From Hymenobacter negativus (GTDB taxonomy: Bacteria > Bacteroidota > Bacteroidia > Cytophagales > Hymenobacteraceae), in contig NZ_JAEDAE010000004.1 of assembly GCF_016056375.1 (NCBI RefSeq), forward strand, positions 62,001 through 126,000: a stretch of 64,000 nucleotides of DNA, written 5' to 3'. Each line of letters begins with the position of its first letter. Positions within the stretch are counted from its first letter, which is position 1. Positions 1-8,853 of this stretch are shown one piece after another. The notes beneath the pieces were generated by a model, which did no database searches, had not been told where the DNA came from, and was given only the letters and a program-made list of their open reading frames with translations. The translations under genes were made by a program, and so were the position numbers.

Positions 1-1
1 C

Positions 2-145
2 CGCACCCTGCGCACCCAAACCGTGGCCCTGCCCGCCGCCGGCCTGCGCCACCCGCTGGACCTACGCGGCCTGGCCCCCGGCATCTACGCCGTGCAGGTG
101 CAGGCCGGCAGCACCGCAGCCACCCGCCGGCTCGTGGTGGAGTAG
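2..145 (+). CDS. T9SS type A sorting domain protein, C-terminal fragment
   Basis: This is the end of a gene that begins before the window; only 47 codons are visible, read from base 2 to a TAG stop. The fragment matches the last part of a Por secretion-system (type IX) C-terminal sorting domain: an LRGLAPGIYAVQVQAG core and a basic RRLVVE end. It is nearly the same as the end of the next gene (LAGLPAGVYAVQVQAG, RRLVVE), so the two are probably tandem paralogs. By family knowledge such domains route proteins through the outer membrane to the cell surface. The function of the missing N-terminal part cannot be seen. Confidence 0.8.
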   Translation, partial: RTLRTQTVALPAAGLRHPLDLRGLAPGIYAVQVQAGSTAATRRLVVE

Positions 146-244
146 CGCTGCCTTAATTGCCCGTCGGGCTTGAATTTCAATTAAATCGCCGGACCTTTGT
201 TTGCTGATTTGGCAGCTATTAGCCGCATTCGGGTCCTTATTATC

Positions 245-278
245 AAAAAGCCCCGGTGCCCGGCACTGGGGCTTTTTT
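245..278 (+). terminator. Rho-independent terminator
   Basis: GCCCCGGTGCC pairs with GGCACTGGGGC (one G-U pair), with an A-run before and six T after. It lies between the two tandem T9SS genes and can work in both directions. Confidence 0.75.
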
Positions 279-332
279 GCGCCCCAACTTTACCCGATAT
301 GCTACGTATTGGCGTGCATATCTCTTACGAAA

Positions 333-2096
333 ATGAAATACGTTATCAATTTTATCTCACGCAGCTGCCGGGCGGGTGCCCTGTTGCTGGCCGGGTGGTT
401 GTCGGCCCCGATGGCCCAGGCCCAAACCCCTGCCCCGCTCTGGCAGTCGGCCCTGGTAGTAGGCGGCGGCAGCTCCAACTTATCCATTAAAAGCACGACT
501 TCCAACCTCGGCGGCGACCTGTACGTGGCGGGGTCTTTCTCCGGCATTGTCACCATTGGCGGCACTACCATGATTAGCGCCGGCGGTACCGATGGCTTCG
601 TGGCCAAGTGGAGCCCGACTACCAACGCTTTTGTGTGGGCCTACCGCTTCGGCGGCTCCGACCTCGACCAGGTAACGGCCGTGGCCCTGAGCGGCACCCG
701 CGTGTACGTGGCCGGCACCTTCATCAGCCCCACCGCCGCCTTCGGCAGCACCAACCTCACCAACTACGGCAGCGCCACCTCCATCACCACCGATGCCTTC
801 GTGGCGCGCCTCACCGATGCCGGCTCCTCGGCTACTGTCGACTGGGCGCAGCAGTTCGGCGGCTCCAGCCAGGACGTAGCCAACACCCTAGCTGTGGCCG
901 GCAACAGCGTGTTTGTGGGCGGGCAGTTTGCCAGTGCCACGGCGCAATTCGGCAGTGTTTCGCAGGCCAGTTCCAATGCCGGCGTTGGTTACGACGGCTT
1001 CGTGGTTAAGCTGACCGATGGCCCCACCAGCGCCACGGTTAGCTGGGTGCAGGCCATCACGGGCTCGGGCAGCAAGTATGTTAATGCCCTGGCCCTGAAC
1101 GGAGCCAGCGTGTACGCCACTGGCTCTATTGGGGGCCCAAACGCTACTTTTGGCACCACCACCGTCCCCAACGGCGGGGCCTCTAACGCCTTCCTGGCCA
1201 AGCTCAATGATGCCGGCAGCAGCAGCACCTGGCAGTGGGCCCTGCGGGCCAACGGCTCGGGGAGCGACCAAAGCAATGCTCTGGTCGTGAACGGTCCCGT
1301 CATCTACATTGCCGGCACCATGTCGAGCACGGCCCTGGTGATGGGCAGCCACACCATTGCCAACGCCGGCCCCAACGGCACTACTGATGCCTTCGTGGCC
1401 GCGGTGCAGGATGCCGGTAGCACCGCCGTCTGGAGTTGGGCTCGCCAGGCTGGTGGCACCGCCGATGACAAAGGCACTGGCCTGGCCCTCTACGGCACCA
1501 GCGGCGTGTATCTGGCGGGCAGCTTTGCCAGCAGCACGGTCACCATCGGTGGCACCACGCTGGCGGCCGGCAGCGGCGGCGCGCTGGTGGCACGTCTCAG
1601 CGATGACGGTCCTTCTGCCACGGTGGACTGGTCGCAGCGCGGCGGCAGCGTCACCAACACCATGGCCTCGTGCCTGACCATGAGTGGCACCCGTATGTAC
1701 ATGACCGGCAGCTTCCAAAACACTGCCACCTTTGGCAGCCAAACGCTCAACAGCTCCTCGGCCGGGTCGTCAACTAACTTCCTGGCCCACCTCGTCGACC
1801 CTGCCGCCCTTACCACCACGGCCACCACTTCGGCCTTGAGCAGCTCGGATTTCGCGCTCTACCCTAACCCCGCCCACGGCACTTCCACGCTCACGCTGCC
1901 CGCCCTGCCCGGCACCGCCGCGGCCACTCTCACCCTGCGCGATGCAATGGGCCGGGCCCTCCGCACCCTTACCGTGACTCTGCCCACCACCGGCCTGCGC
2001 CACGAGATGAGCCTAGCCGGACTACCCGCCGGCGTCTACGCCGTGCAGGTGCAAGCGGGCCAGAACACGGCCGCCCGCCGGCTGGTGGTGGAGTAA
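333..2096 (+). CDS. Secreted SBBP-type beta-propeller protein with T9SS sorting domain
   Basis: The product has 587 residues from the ATG at 333. This start is preferred because a signal peptide follows at once (hydrophobic AGALLLAGWLSAPMAQAQ); an upstream ATG at 201 would put 44 unlikely residues in front. The body (about 35-500) is made of repeats of the type 'W...GG...D....A....G..VY..G.F....T.G', typical of SBBP/beta-propeller repeats of Bacteroidota surface proteins. The last 80 residues are a T9SS type A sorting domain (ALYPNPAHG motif, RRLVVE end). The protein is probably exported by the Sec system and anchored or released by type IX secretion. The exact role is unknown; adhesion or surface structure is an inference. 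Confidence 0.85.
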   Translation: MKYVINFISRSCRAGALLLAGWLSAPMAQAQTPAPLWQSALVVGGGSSNLSIKSTTSNLGGDLYVAGSFSGIVTIGGTTMISAGGTDGFVAKWSPTTNAFVWAYRFGGSDLDQVTAVALSGTRVYVAGTFISPTAAFGSTNLTNYGSATSITTDAFVARLTDAGSSATVDWAQQFGGSSQDVANTLAVAGNSVFVGGQFASATAQFGSVSQASSNAGVGYDGFVVKLTDGPTSATVSWVQAITGSGSKYVNALALNGASVYATGSIGGPNATFGTTTVPNGGASNAFLAKLNDAGSSSTWQWALRANGSGSDQSNALVVNGPVIYIAGTMSSTALVMGSHTIANAGPNGTTDAFVAAVQDAGSTAVWSWARQAGGTADDKGTGLALYGTSGVYLAGSFASSTVTIGGTTLAAGSGGALVARLSDDGPSATVDWSQRGGSVTNTMASCLTMSGTRMYMTGSFQNTATFGSQTLNSSSAGSSTNFLAHLVDPAALTTTATTSALSSSDFALYPNPAHGTSTLTLPALPGTAAATLTLRDAMGRALRTLTVTLPTTGLRHEMSLAGLPAGVYAVQVQAGQNTAARRLVVE

Positions 2097-2103
2097 TAAA
2101 AAG

Positions 2104-2259
2104 CTGTCATTGCGAGCACAGCGCGGCAATCCGCCCTGTCAAAACCCGTCATTTTCTTATACCAGAAAGCCCCGGCACCACACAGTACCGGGGCTTTTCA
2201 CGTCCGAAGGCTAATCACGTTGCACAGAACGGATTGCCGCGCTGCGTTCGCAATGACAG
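2104..2259. repeat. Inverted pair of CTGTCATTGCGAGC-type repeats
   Basis: Two 30-base arms face each other: one starts CTGTCATTGCGAGC and ends GCGCGGCAATCCG (2104-2133), the other is its near-complement (2230-2259). A terminator sits between them. The element starts 7 bases after the stop of the T9SS gene. It resembles the dispersed palindromic repeats at 3401, 6974 and 56230. Confidence 0.75.
2166..2198 (+). terminator. Rho-independent terminator
   Basis: AAAGCCCCGG pairs with CCGGGGCTTTT around a short loop. It lies between the convergent T9SS gene and the DAHP synthase gene and could serve both. Confidence 0.7.
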
Positions 2260-2279
2260 AGCTACGCCCCGACAAACCA

Positions 2280-3350
2280 CTACCCTTCCATCACCTTGTT
2301 CTGGCGGTTAATGGACTCCAGATGCACGGCGGCCAGGTACTGCTCCACAAACTCGCGGGTTAGGCCTACGGACGCGCCCTGACGCTGGGCGCGTTCCAGT
2401 ACCTCGTTCCAACGGCTGGTCTGAAGGATGGTGATGTCGTTTTCCTTCTTGTAAAGGCCGATTTTCTCGGCCACGGCCATGCGGCGGCCCAGCAGCTGCA
2501 TTATCTCGGCATCGAGCTGGTTGATTTGCTCACGCAGGCCCGCGAGGGCGGTGAGGAACTCGCGCTGGTCGGTGGTTTCGTGCCGCCACACCAAGTCCTG
2601 AATCAGGTCGCGCAGCACCTCCGGGGTGATTTGCTGCCGGGCGTCGCTCCAGGCGTGGTCGGGGTCGATGTGGCTTTCCAGCATGTTGCCATCGAAGCCC
2701 AGGTTGAGGGCCTGCTGGGCCACGCCAAACAGCGTATCGCGCCGGCCGCAGATGTGGCTGGGGTCGCAGAGCAGCGGCATCTCGGGCATCCGGCGCTTCA
2801 TTTCGATGGGCAGGTGCCACATCGGCGCGTTGCGGAAGTCGGTATTGCCGTAGCTCGAAAAGCCCCGGTGAATGAGGCCCACGTGCGTGAGGCCGGCCTT
2901 TTGCAGGCGCTCCACGGCCCCCACCCACAGCTCCAGCTCGGGGTGAATGGGGTTTTTCACCAGCACCGGCACGTCAACGCCGCGCAGCACGTTGGCAATT
3001 TCCTGCACCGAAAACGGGTTGCCCGTGGTGCGCGCCCCCACCCACAGAATGTCAACGCCGAAGGCCAGGCAGTCTTCCACGTGCTTGGCCGTGGCCACTT
3101 CCACGGCAATGGGCAGGCCGGTCAGCTCGCTGGCTTTCTTGAGCCAGGGCAGCCCCCGGGTGCCCACGCCCTCGAAGCCGCCCGGCTTGGTTCTGGGCTT
3201 CCAGATGCCGGCGCGCAGGGCCTGCACCTTGCCGGTAGCGGCCAGCCGCTGGCAGGTTTCAAGCACCTGCTCTTCCGTCTCGGCCGAGCACGGCCCGGCG
3301 ATGAGGTAGGGCTTGTCGTCGGGCTGGCGGTTGAACAGGGCGGATTTCAT
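2280..3350 (-). CDS. Bifunctional DAHP synthase / chorismate mutase (type II)
   Basis: The product has 356 residues from the ATG at 3350; an in-frame ATG at 3362 adds four. The N-terminal three quarters are a 3-deoxy-7-phosphoheptulonate synthase of the KDO8P-synthase-like type (IAGPCSAETEEQ near the start, KPRTKPGGFEG, WVGARTTGNPFSVQ, KNPIHPELELW, CDPSHICGRR). The C-terminal ~95 residues are an AroQ-type chorismate mutase (LREQINQLDAEIMQLLGRRMAVAEKIGLYK). It joins phosphoenolpyruvate and erythrose 4-phosphate at the entry of the shikimate pathway and turns chorismate into prephenate. It is the last gene of the pheA-aminotransferase-tyrA series on this strand. A palindromic repeat lies between it and tyrA, so cotranscription with tyrA is likely but not certain. 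Confidence 0.93.
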   Translation of the reverse strand: MKSALFNRQPDDKPYLIAGPCSAETEEQVLETCQRLAATGKVQALRAGIWKPRTKPGGFEGVGTRGLPWLKKASELTGLPIAVEVATAKHVEDCLAFGVDILWVGARTTGNPFSVQEIANVLRGVDVPVLVKNPIHPELELWVGAVERLQKAGLTHVGLIHRGFSSYGNTDFRNAPMWHLPIEMKRRMPEMPLLCDPSHICGRRDTLFGVAQQALNLGFDGNMLESHIDPDHAWSDARQQITPEVLRDLIQDLVWRHETTDQREFLTALAGLREQINQLDAEIMQLLGRRMAVAEKIGLYKKENDITILQTSRWNEVLERAQRQGASVGLTREFVEQYLAAVHLESINRQNKVMEG

Positions 3351-3400
3351 GGTTGGGTTCATGGTAGTTGCTTTTTTGATTGTTGATTTTTAATTCTCGC

Positions 3401-3504
3401 CTGTCATCCTGAGCAGAGTGAAGGGCCTTGTCACGGCTGAACAGCTTGCAGTAATTCAATCAGTGCAACCATGATAAGGCCCTTCGCTCCGTTCAGGATG
3501 ACAG
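3401..3504. repeat. Dispersed palindromic repeat (CTGTCATCCTGAGC family)
   Basis: The outer arms start CTGTCATCCTGAGC and end GTTCAGGATGACAG. Inner bases GAAGGGCCTTGTCA and TGATAAGGCCCTTC continue the pairing, leaving a central loop of about 40 bases. It sits between tyrA and the DAHP synthase gene, 13 bases beyond the tyrA stop. Relatives are at 6974 and 56230. Confidence 0.8.
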
Positions 3505-3517
3505 ATGGGGCATGCCG

Positions 3518-4363
3518 TCACGGCAGAATCTTCCGAATGTGGTTAGCCTGCCGAATCTGCTCGGCCAGCCCGTCGTAATCCTCCCGCGCCAGCAGTCCGC
3601 GCAGGTGTTGCAATTGATGCAAATGCTCATCGAGCACGTCGAGCACGTTGAGCCGGTTTTGCCGAAAAATGGGTACCCACGTAGCCGGCGCACTCTTCGC
3701 CAGCCGCACCGTCGATTCAAAGCCGCCGCTGGCCAAATCGAAGATGCGCTGCTCCTCCTTCTCCTTTTCCAGCACCGTGAGCGCCAGCGCAAACGAGGTG
3801 ATGTGCGAGATGTGCGACACATAGGCCGTGTGCACGTCGTGGTCGGCCCCATTCAGATACAGCAGTCGCATGGGAAGCGCCTGAAACAGCTTCTCAACCA
3901 GCTGCACGGCCTCGGCATCGCTGTGCTCCACGTCGCACAGCACCACCGTTTTCCCCTCAAACAAGCCCAAAACGGCCGCTTCCGGCCCCGAGTGTTCGGT
4001 ACCGGCCATAGGGTGCGCGGCCACAAAGCGGCCCCGGCGCGGGTGCCCGGCCACGGCTGCCAGCAGCGCCTGCTTGGTCGAGCCCACGTCGATAACTACC
4101 TGCTGCGGCGTGACGATATCGAGCACCGGCGGCAGCACGGCCACCATGGCATCTACGGGCACGGCCACTACCACGAGTTCGGCGCGGCGCACGGCCGCCG
4201 TCAGGTCAGTTTCGATTTCATCGACCAGCCCCAGCTCCAATGCGCGGCGGGCATGGGCCGGGCTGCTTTCTACGCCAATGAGGTGCTGCGCCAGGCCGTG
4301 CTGCCGCAGGCTGAGTGCCAGCGAGCCGCCGATAAGGCCTAATCCGATTACGGTAACATTCAT
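3518..4363 (-). CDS. tyrA: Prephenate dehydrogenase
   Basis: The product has 281 residues. The start at 4363 gives MNVTVIGLGLIGGSLALSL, a textbook NAD(P)-binding Rossmann start (GLGLIGGS); longer upstream reading is the neighbour's frame. Other family marks are DVGSTKQ, AAHPMAGTEHSG, and a C-terminal helical dimerisation part with SHISHITSFAL and LASGGFESTVRLAKS. It oxidises and decarboxylates prephenate to 4-hydroxyphenylpyruvate, the step towards tyrosine. Its ATG overlaps the stop of the aminotransferase gene as ATGA, so the two are probably translationally coupled. No ACT domain is present. Feedback control therefore probably lies elsewhere, for example in the leader attenuators upstream of pheA (inference). 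Confidence 0.95.
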   Translation of the reverse strand: MNVTVIGLGLIGGSLALSLRQHGLAQHLIGVESSPAHARRALELGLVDEIETDLTAAVRRAELVVVAVPVDAMVAVLPPVLDIVTPQQVVIDVGSTKQALLAAVAGHPRRGRFVAAHPMAGTEHSGPEAAVLGLFEGKTVVLCDVEHSDAEAVQLVEKLFQALPMRLLYLNGADHDVHTAYVSHISHITSFALALTVLEKEKEEQRIFDLASGGFESTVRLAKSAPATWVPIFRQNRLNVLDVLDEHLHQLQHLRGLLAREDYDGLAEQIRQANHIRKILP

Positions 4364-5538
4364 GATTTGACAGACTGAACAGTAGTTTGAATGCGCTTCA
4401 GCGCTTCCCGCAGCAGCGCTTCCGGCTGGCATAGGCTGGCGCGGATGTAGCCGTTGCCGTTGCTCCCGAAAATGCCGCCCGGCGTGAGGAAAACCCGCGC
4501 TTCGGCCAGCACGGCATCGCTCAGAGCGTAGCCATCGGCGAAACCGGCCGGCACCGCCGCCCAGATGAACAAGCCCGTCTGGCCCGGCGCGGGCGCGCAA
4601 CCCAGGGCGCGCAGCAGCTCCAGCACCAGCTCGCGGCGGGCGCGGTAGGCGGCGTTTAGCTCCCGGAACCAGTCGTCGCCCAGCGCCAGGGCCGCTACCG
4701 CCGCCTGCTGCACCGGCAGAAACATGCCCGAATCCATGTTGCTCTTGAAGCGGAGCACGGCGGCAATGACATCGGCGCGGCCGGCCAGCAGGCCCACGCG
4801 CCAGCCCGCCATGTTGTGGCTCTTGCTGAGCGAGTTCAGCTCGATGGCCACTTCGCGCGCTCCGGGCACGGCCAGCAGGCTCACGGGCGGCGTTTCGTTG
4901 AGGATGAAGCCGTAGGGGTTGTCGTGCACCAGCAGAATATCATGGACCTTCGCAAAGGCCACCAGGCGCGTGAGAAACGGCAAATCGGCGGCCGTGCCGG
5001 TGGGCATGTGTGGGTAGTTCACCAGCATGAGCTTCACGCCAGAGAGGTCGGTTTGGGCCAGCGCATCGAGGTCGGGCAGCCAGCCGGTGGCTGCCGTCAG
5101 GTTGTACTCGCGCACCTCGGCCCCGCAGATTTCGGCCACGGCCCGGTACGTCGGGTAGCCGGGGTTGGGGATGAGCACGGCGTCGCCCGCTTCCAGAAAC
5201 GTCATGCCGATGTGCATCAGGCCTTCTTTTGAGCCCAGCAGCGGCAGGATTTCCATGGCCGGGTCCAGCGCCACGCCGTAGTGGCGCTGGTAGAAATCGG
5301 CCATCGCGCCGCGCAGGGCCGGCGTGCCCTGGTAGCTCTGGTAGCCGTGCGCGCAGGGCTGCGCCGCCGAAGCAGCCAGCGCCGCAGTCACGCTGGGGTG
5401 CGGCGGCAAATCAGGACTGCCGATGCCCAGGCTGATAATACTAGCTCCGGCCGCGTTGAGGGCAGCCAGCTCGCGCAGCTTGCGCGAGAAGTAGTATTCG
5501 CCCGTGTGGGCCAGGCGGCTGGCAATTGAGATATTCAT
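4360..5538 (-). CDS. PLP-dependent aminotransferase, class I/II (probably aromatic)
   Basis: The product has 392 residues, the usual length for fold-type I class I/II aminotransferases. Visible motifs are SLGIGSPDLPPHP near the N-terminus, NPGYPTYRA, VHDNPYGF (pyridine-nitrogen Asp and Tyr), and the PLP lysine in SLSKSHNMAGWRVG. The usual NPNNPTG loop reads NYPHMPTG, a common variation in aspartate/aromatic aminotransferase-like proteins. It lies between pheA and tyrA and overlaps tyrA by four bases, so transamination of phenylpyruvate and hydroxyphenylpyruvate is the likely job (inference from context). The substrate cannot be fixed from sequence alone. Confidence 0.9.
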   Translation of the reverse strand: MNISIASRLAHTGEYYFSRKLRELAALNAAGASIISLGIGSPDLPPHPSVTAALAASAAQPCAHGYQSYQGTPALRGAMADFYQRHYGVALDPAMEILPLLGSKEGLMHIGMTFLEAGDAVLIPNPGYPTYRAVAEICGAEVREYNLTAATGWLPDLDALAQTDLSGVKLMLVNYPHMPTGTAADLPFLTRLVAFAKVHDILLVHDNPYGFILNETPPVSLLAVPGAREVAIELNSLSKSHNMAGWRVGLLAGRADVIAAVLRFKSNMDSGMFLPVQQAAVAALALGDDWFRELNAAYRARRELVLELLRALGCAPAPGQTGLFIWAAVPAGFADGYALSDAVLAEARVFLTPGGIFGSNGNGYIRASLCQPEALLREALKRIQTTVQSVKS

Positions 5539-5562
5539 GGTAGCAGGTTGAAGTTGTTGAGC

Positions 5563-5746
5563 AAACTCCCCTCCTTACCAAGGAGGGGATGTTTTCGCGC
5601 CAGCGAAAACGGGGGTGGTTTTGGCATTGGGTTCCTTTGCGGTCGTCAAACAGTAGTGCTGAATTCGTTCGGGCCTCGTCCAGCGCCCTAACCACCCCAG
5701 CCGGCGCTTCGCACCAGCGTCCCCTCCTTGGTAAGGAGGGGAGTTT
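5563..5746. repeat. 184-bp palindromic element with 26-bp perfect inverted ends
   Basis: The ends 5563-5588 and 5721-5746 are exact reverse complements over 26 bases (AAACTCCCCTCC... against ...GGAGGGGAGTTT). Each end is itself a hairpin (CCCCTCCTT/AAGGAGGGG). A second inner pair, GGGGTGGTT/AACCACCCC, also faces inward. The element spans the end of pheA, so the last 19 residues of the PheA reading frame are written inside it. Confidence 0.85.
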
Positions 5747-6608
5747 CCTCCCCGGTCGCCTCGGCCATGCGGCCGCGCCGGTAGGCTCCCAGCACCCGCA
5801 GCTCCTCCGTCACGGCTTCCAAATCCCGCCGCAACGCCTCCAGCTGGTTTATTTCATCGAATTCGACATCGGCGTGGAAGCCGTAGTGCCAGGCCCCTGC
5901 CGGGGTACGAGCATGTCCCGGTCGGGGGCACGACTGTAGTTTGCTTAGATTCAGCCCCAGCGCGGCCACGCGGGTGAGCACGGCGGCCAGGCTGCCCGGC
6001 GCGTGCGGCGCGCAGAAATAGAGTGATGCCTTATCGGCCTGCGGGTCAGCGGTGGCCGTTTCGGCACGCTCCAACACCAGGAAACGGGTGTAGTTGTGCG
6101 GGTCGTCGTGAATGGCGGGGGCCAGGATTTGGAGGCCGAACTGCTCGGCGGCCTGGGCGCCGGCTACTACGGCCACGCCGGGAGTGTGCTGCTCGGCCAG
6201 GAGCTGGGCACTGTGGCCGGTGTCATCGGTTTCTACCAGCTTCCAGTGTGGGTGGCGGTCCAGAAACTCGCCGCACTGGCGCAGGGCCATGGGGTGCGAG
6301 TGCACGGCCTGCACCTCCGCCAGCGTAGTACCGGGCAGCGCCAGCAAGTGCTGATGGATGGGCAGGTACACCTCGCCGGTCACGCGCACGGCGTGGCGCT
6401 CCAGCAGCAGGTAGTTGGGCAGGATGCTGCCGGCCAATGAGTTTTCCATGGCCATCAGGCCGGCTTCGGCGGTGCCGTTCACCACGTGCGCCACCACCGC
6501 GCCGAAGGTGGCGCAGGGCAGCAGCGCCGGCTGCGCCCCGAAATACCGGCGGGCCGCGACTTCGTGGAAACTTCCCTGGAAACCCTGAATAGAAACGTGC
6601 TGAGGCAT
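5688..6608 (-). CDS. pheA: Prephenate dehydratase with ACT domain
   Basis: The product has 306 residues. Residues ~1-180 form the periplasmic-binding-like dehydratase fold (IQGFQGSFHEVAARRYFG, LMAMENSLAGSILPNYLLL, VHSHPMALRQCGEFL, DTGHSAQLLAE, and NYTRFLVLER, which is close to the catalytic TRF motif). An ACT domain follows (~195-275; APGSLAAVLTRVAALGLNLSKLQSCP), which in this family binds Phe for feedback inhibition. It makes phenylpyruvate from prephenate. It is the first structural gene after two leader peptides and two attenuators on the same strand. The tail after ~residue 287 (TPLLTKEGTLVRSAGWGG) comes from a palindromic repeat that has entered the 3' end. The start at 6608 lies 23 bases after the second attenuator. 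Confidence 0.95.
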   Translation of the reverse strand: MPQHVSIQGFQGSFHEVAARRYFGAQPALLPCATFGAVVAHVVNGTAEAGLMAMENSLAGSILPNYLLLERHAVRVTGEVYLPIHQHLLALPGTTLAEVQAVHSHPMALRQCGEFLDRHPHWKLVETDDTGHSAQLLAEQHTPGVAVVAGAQAAEQFGLQILAPAIHDDPHNYTRFLVLERAETATADPQADKASLYFCAPHAPGSLAAVLTRVAALGLNLSKLQSCPRPGHARTPAGAWHYGFHADVEFDEINQLEALRRDLEAVTEELRVLGAYRRGRMAEATGEETPLLTKEGTLVRSAGWGG

Positions 6609-6631
6609 GATAGGCGAGATTAATGGGCAAT

Positions 6632-6661
6632 AAAAAAGGGCCTCCGCGATGCGGTGGCCCT
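6632..6661 (-). terminator. Second attenuator terminator upstream of pheA
   Basis: On the minus strand GGGCC-A-CCGC pairs with GCGG-A-GGCCC around ATC, followed by six T. It lies between leader peptide 2 and the pheA ATG. The left arm with the base before it (AGGGCC) can instead pair with GGCCCT inside the leader 2 coding region (6704-6709). This offers a competing antiterminator whose inner stem is TTTGTTG/CAACAAA. Confidence 0.85.
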
Positions 6662-6687
6662 GGGTTTGTTGGCAGGCAGTGCGCTGG

Positions 6688-6771
6688 TTAGCACTGGCAA
6701 CAAAGGGCCGCCTTCTTCGGGTAGAAGAAGTAATAGCCGTAATAAAAAAAGACGTTTTGCAGGGTGGTCAT
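6688..6771 (-). CDS. Leader peptide 2 of the aromatic operon (Phe/Tyr-rich)
   Basis: This short frame of 27 codons starts at an ATG (6771) and ends at TAA (6688). Residues 8-17 read FFYYGYYFFY: four Phe and five Tyr in the peptide, a run very unlikely by chance. The terminator at 6632-6661 follows. By analogy with the E. coli pheL attenuator, a ribosome stalled at these codons when charged Phe- or Tyr-tRNA is scarce would leave GGCGGCCCT free to pair with the terminator's left arm and allow read-through into pheA. A ribosome reaching the stop would cover that segment and let the terminator form. The peptide and RNA pairings are seen in sequence; the mechanism is inferred. Confidence 0.85.
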   Translation of the reverse strand: MTTLQNVFFYYGYYFFYPKKAALCCQC

Positions 6772-6787
6772 CGAAAAACCGGACATC

Positions 6788-6819
6788 AAAAAAGCGCCTC
6801 CCGAAGAACGAGCGGCGCT
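6788..6819 (-). terminator. First attenuator terminator of the aromatic operon
   Basis: On the minus strand AGCGCC pairs with GGCGCT, followed by a run of T. The loop contains GCTCGTTCT, which is exactly complementary over nine bases to AGAACGAGC at the stop codon of leader peptide 1. The two pairings cannot form together without a pseudoknot, which is the layout expected of a terminator/antiterminator switch. Confidence 0.8.
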
Positions 6820-6858
6820 GAAGAAGTTTGTGGAGTTAGCTACAAACGGCGGCTCGTT

Positions 6859-6915
6859 CTACGCGGTGGCGTAGAAGGTATAATAGCCAAAAAAGTAGCG
6901 CGTCTGGAGCATCAT
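6859..6915 (-). CDS. Leader peptide 1 of the aromatic operon (Phe/Tyr-rich)
   Basis: This short frame of 18 codons starts at ATG 6915 (or the adjacent ATG 6912) and ends at TAG (6859). It reads MMLQTRYFFGYYTFYATA: four Tyr and three Phe among nine successive residues. The stop codon overlaps AGAACGAGC (6860-6852), one half of the antiterminator stem whose other half lies in the loop of the first terminator. The stalling model is the same as for leader 2. Two leaders in series would make transcription pass two checkpoints before pheA. A candidate promoter lies just upstream. Confidence 0.8.
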   Translation of the reverse strand: MMLQTRYFFGYYTFYATA

Positions 6916-6933
6916 TGGGTGTGTTTGCGGCTG

Positions 6934-6963
6934 CAAGGTAGGGATGGATTGAGGAAAAGCAAA
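6934..6963 (-). promoter_or_regulatory. Candidate promoter for the leader-pheA operon
   Basis: On the minus strand TTTG (6963-6960) is followed after 19 bases by TACCTTG (6940-6934), close to the Bacteroidota TTTG / TAnnTTTG pattern. The first leader ATG lies 18 bases further on. Confidence 0.5.
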
Positions 6964-6973
6964 TTTTAAGTAC

Positions 6974-8221
<1,248 letters not shown>

Positions 8222-8224
<3 letters not shown>

Positions 8225-8307
8225 AGACGCAATATTTTGCGTCTCGTCGTAAGAGGCCGTTGAGTACGCTTGCCGCACAACGACGAGACGCAATTATGCG
8301 TCGCTAC
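8222..8307. repeat. Palindromic repeat, GAGACGCAATATTTTGCGTCTC family
   Basis: TAGAGACGCAATATTTTGCG, with a small inner palindrome, faces ACGACGAGACGCAATTATGC about 60 bases later. A second copy lies at 40787. Its outer TAG is the stop of the OYE gene and its other end writes the last residues of the DinB-like gene. Confidence 0.8.
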
Positions 8308-8839
8308 GCACCCATTTTGCGGTTACCAGCAGCTGGCCCAAGTGGCGCGTAGTGTGCTCGGCCGCGTGCATCAGCAGGCCGATGACGGTAGAAGGCAGCT
8401 GCGCCCGGCCCACGCCGCGCGCTTCCGGCAGCGTAGCTTCCTCAGTGCCGCAAAGCTGCGCCAACGCCCTATCAACCTGTGCGCTGAAGCGCTGAACTAA
8501 CTTCTGCACCGTATCCGCCTCAATTGCCAGCGGCGGATTCTCAGCAGCCAAAGCGGCTAGCTGATTCTCCGAAAGCGCCTCGCCCCGGGCATAGGTAAAA
8601 ATTCGGTCGAGCACACCGGCTAAGTGCTGCAAATGGAAGCCCACCGAGGCCACGCCGCCGGGCCGCTCGTTGAGCAGCGCGGGCGGAAAATCCTGCATGG
8701 CGGCGGTCAGCTCTTCGCGGGCCTGCAGCAGAGCGTGGGCCACGGGCTGGAGCAGCGGCGGCATGTCGGGCAACGGGCCGCGCAGCCAGACTTCGCGGGT
8801 TTCGGGTGGCGGGGCGGATGGGAACGTTGGGCTACTCAT
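8294..8839 (-). CDS. DinB-family (DinB_2-like) putative metal-dependent protein
   Basis: The product has 181 residues forming a helical bundle. The histidines expected for the metal site of the DinB/YfiT superfamily are visible: GFHLQHLAGVLDRI (middle) and HAAEHTTRHLGQLL (near the C-terminus). Family members are thiol or hydrolase-like enzymes of mostly unknown substrate, so the reaction cannot be named. The last residues (RSDA, then TAA) lie inside the GAGACGC palindromic repeat. The start at 8839 is 48 bases from the lysA ATG on the other strand, so the two genes are divergent. Confidence 0.85.
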   Translation of the reverse strand: MSSPTFPSAPPPETREVWLRGPLPDMPPLLQPVAHALLQAREELTAAMQDFPPALLNERPGGVASVGFHLQHLAGVLDRIFTYARGEALSENQLAALAAENPPLAIEADTVQKLVQRFSAQVDRALAQLCGTEEATLPEARGVGRAQLPSTVIGLLMHAAEHTTRHLGQLLVTAKWVRSDA

Positions 8840-8853
8840 TGGGTGTACGGTAG

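Noticed and set aside
6649..6969. A 106-codon plus-strand frame over the aromatic leader region
   Set aside because: It is antisense to the two leader peptides and terminators and shows no protein-like features; the minus-strand leaders explain the sequence.
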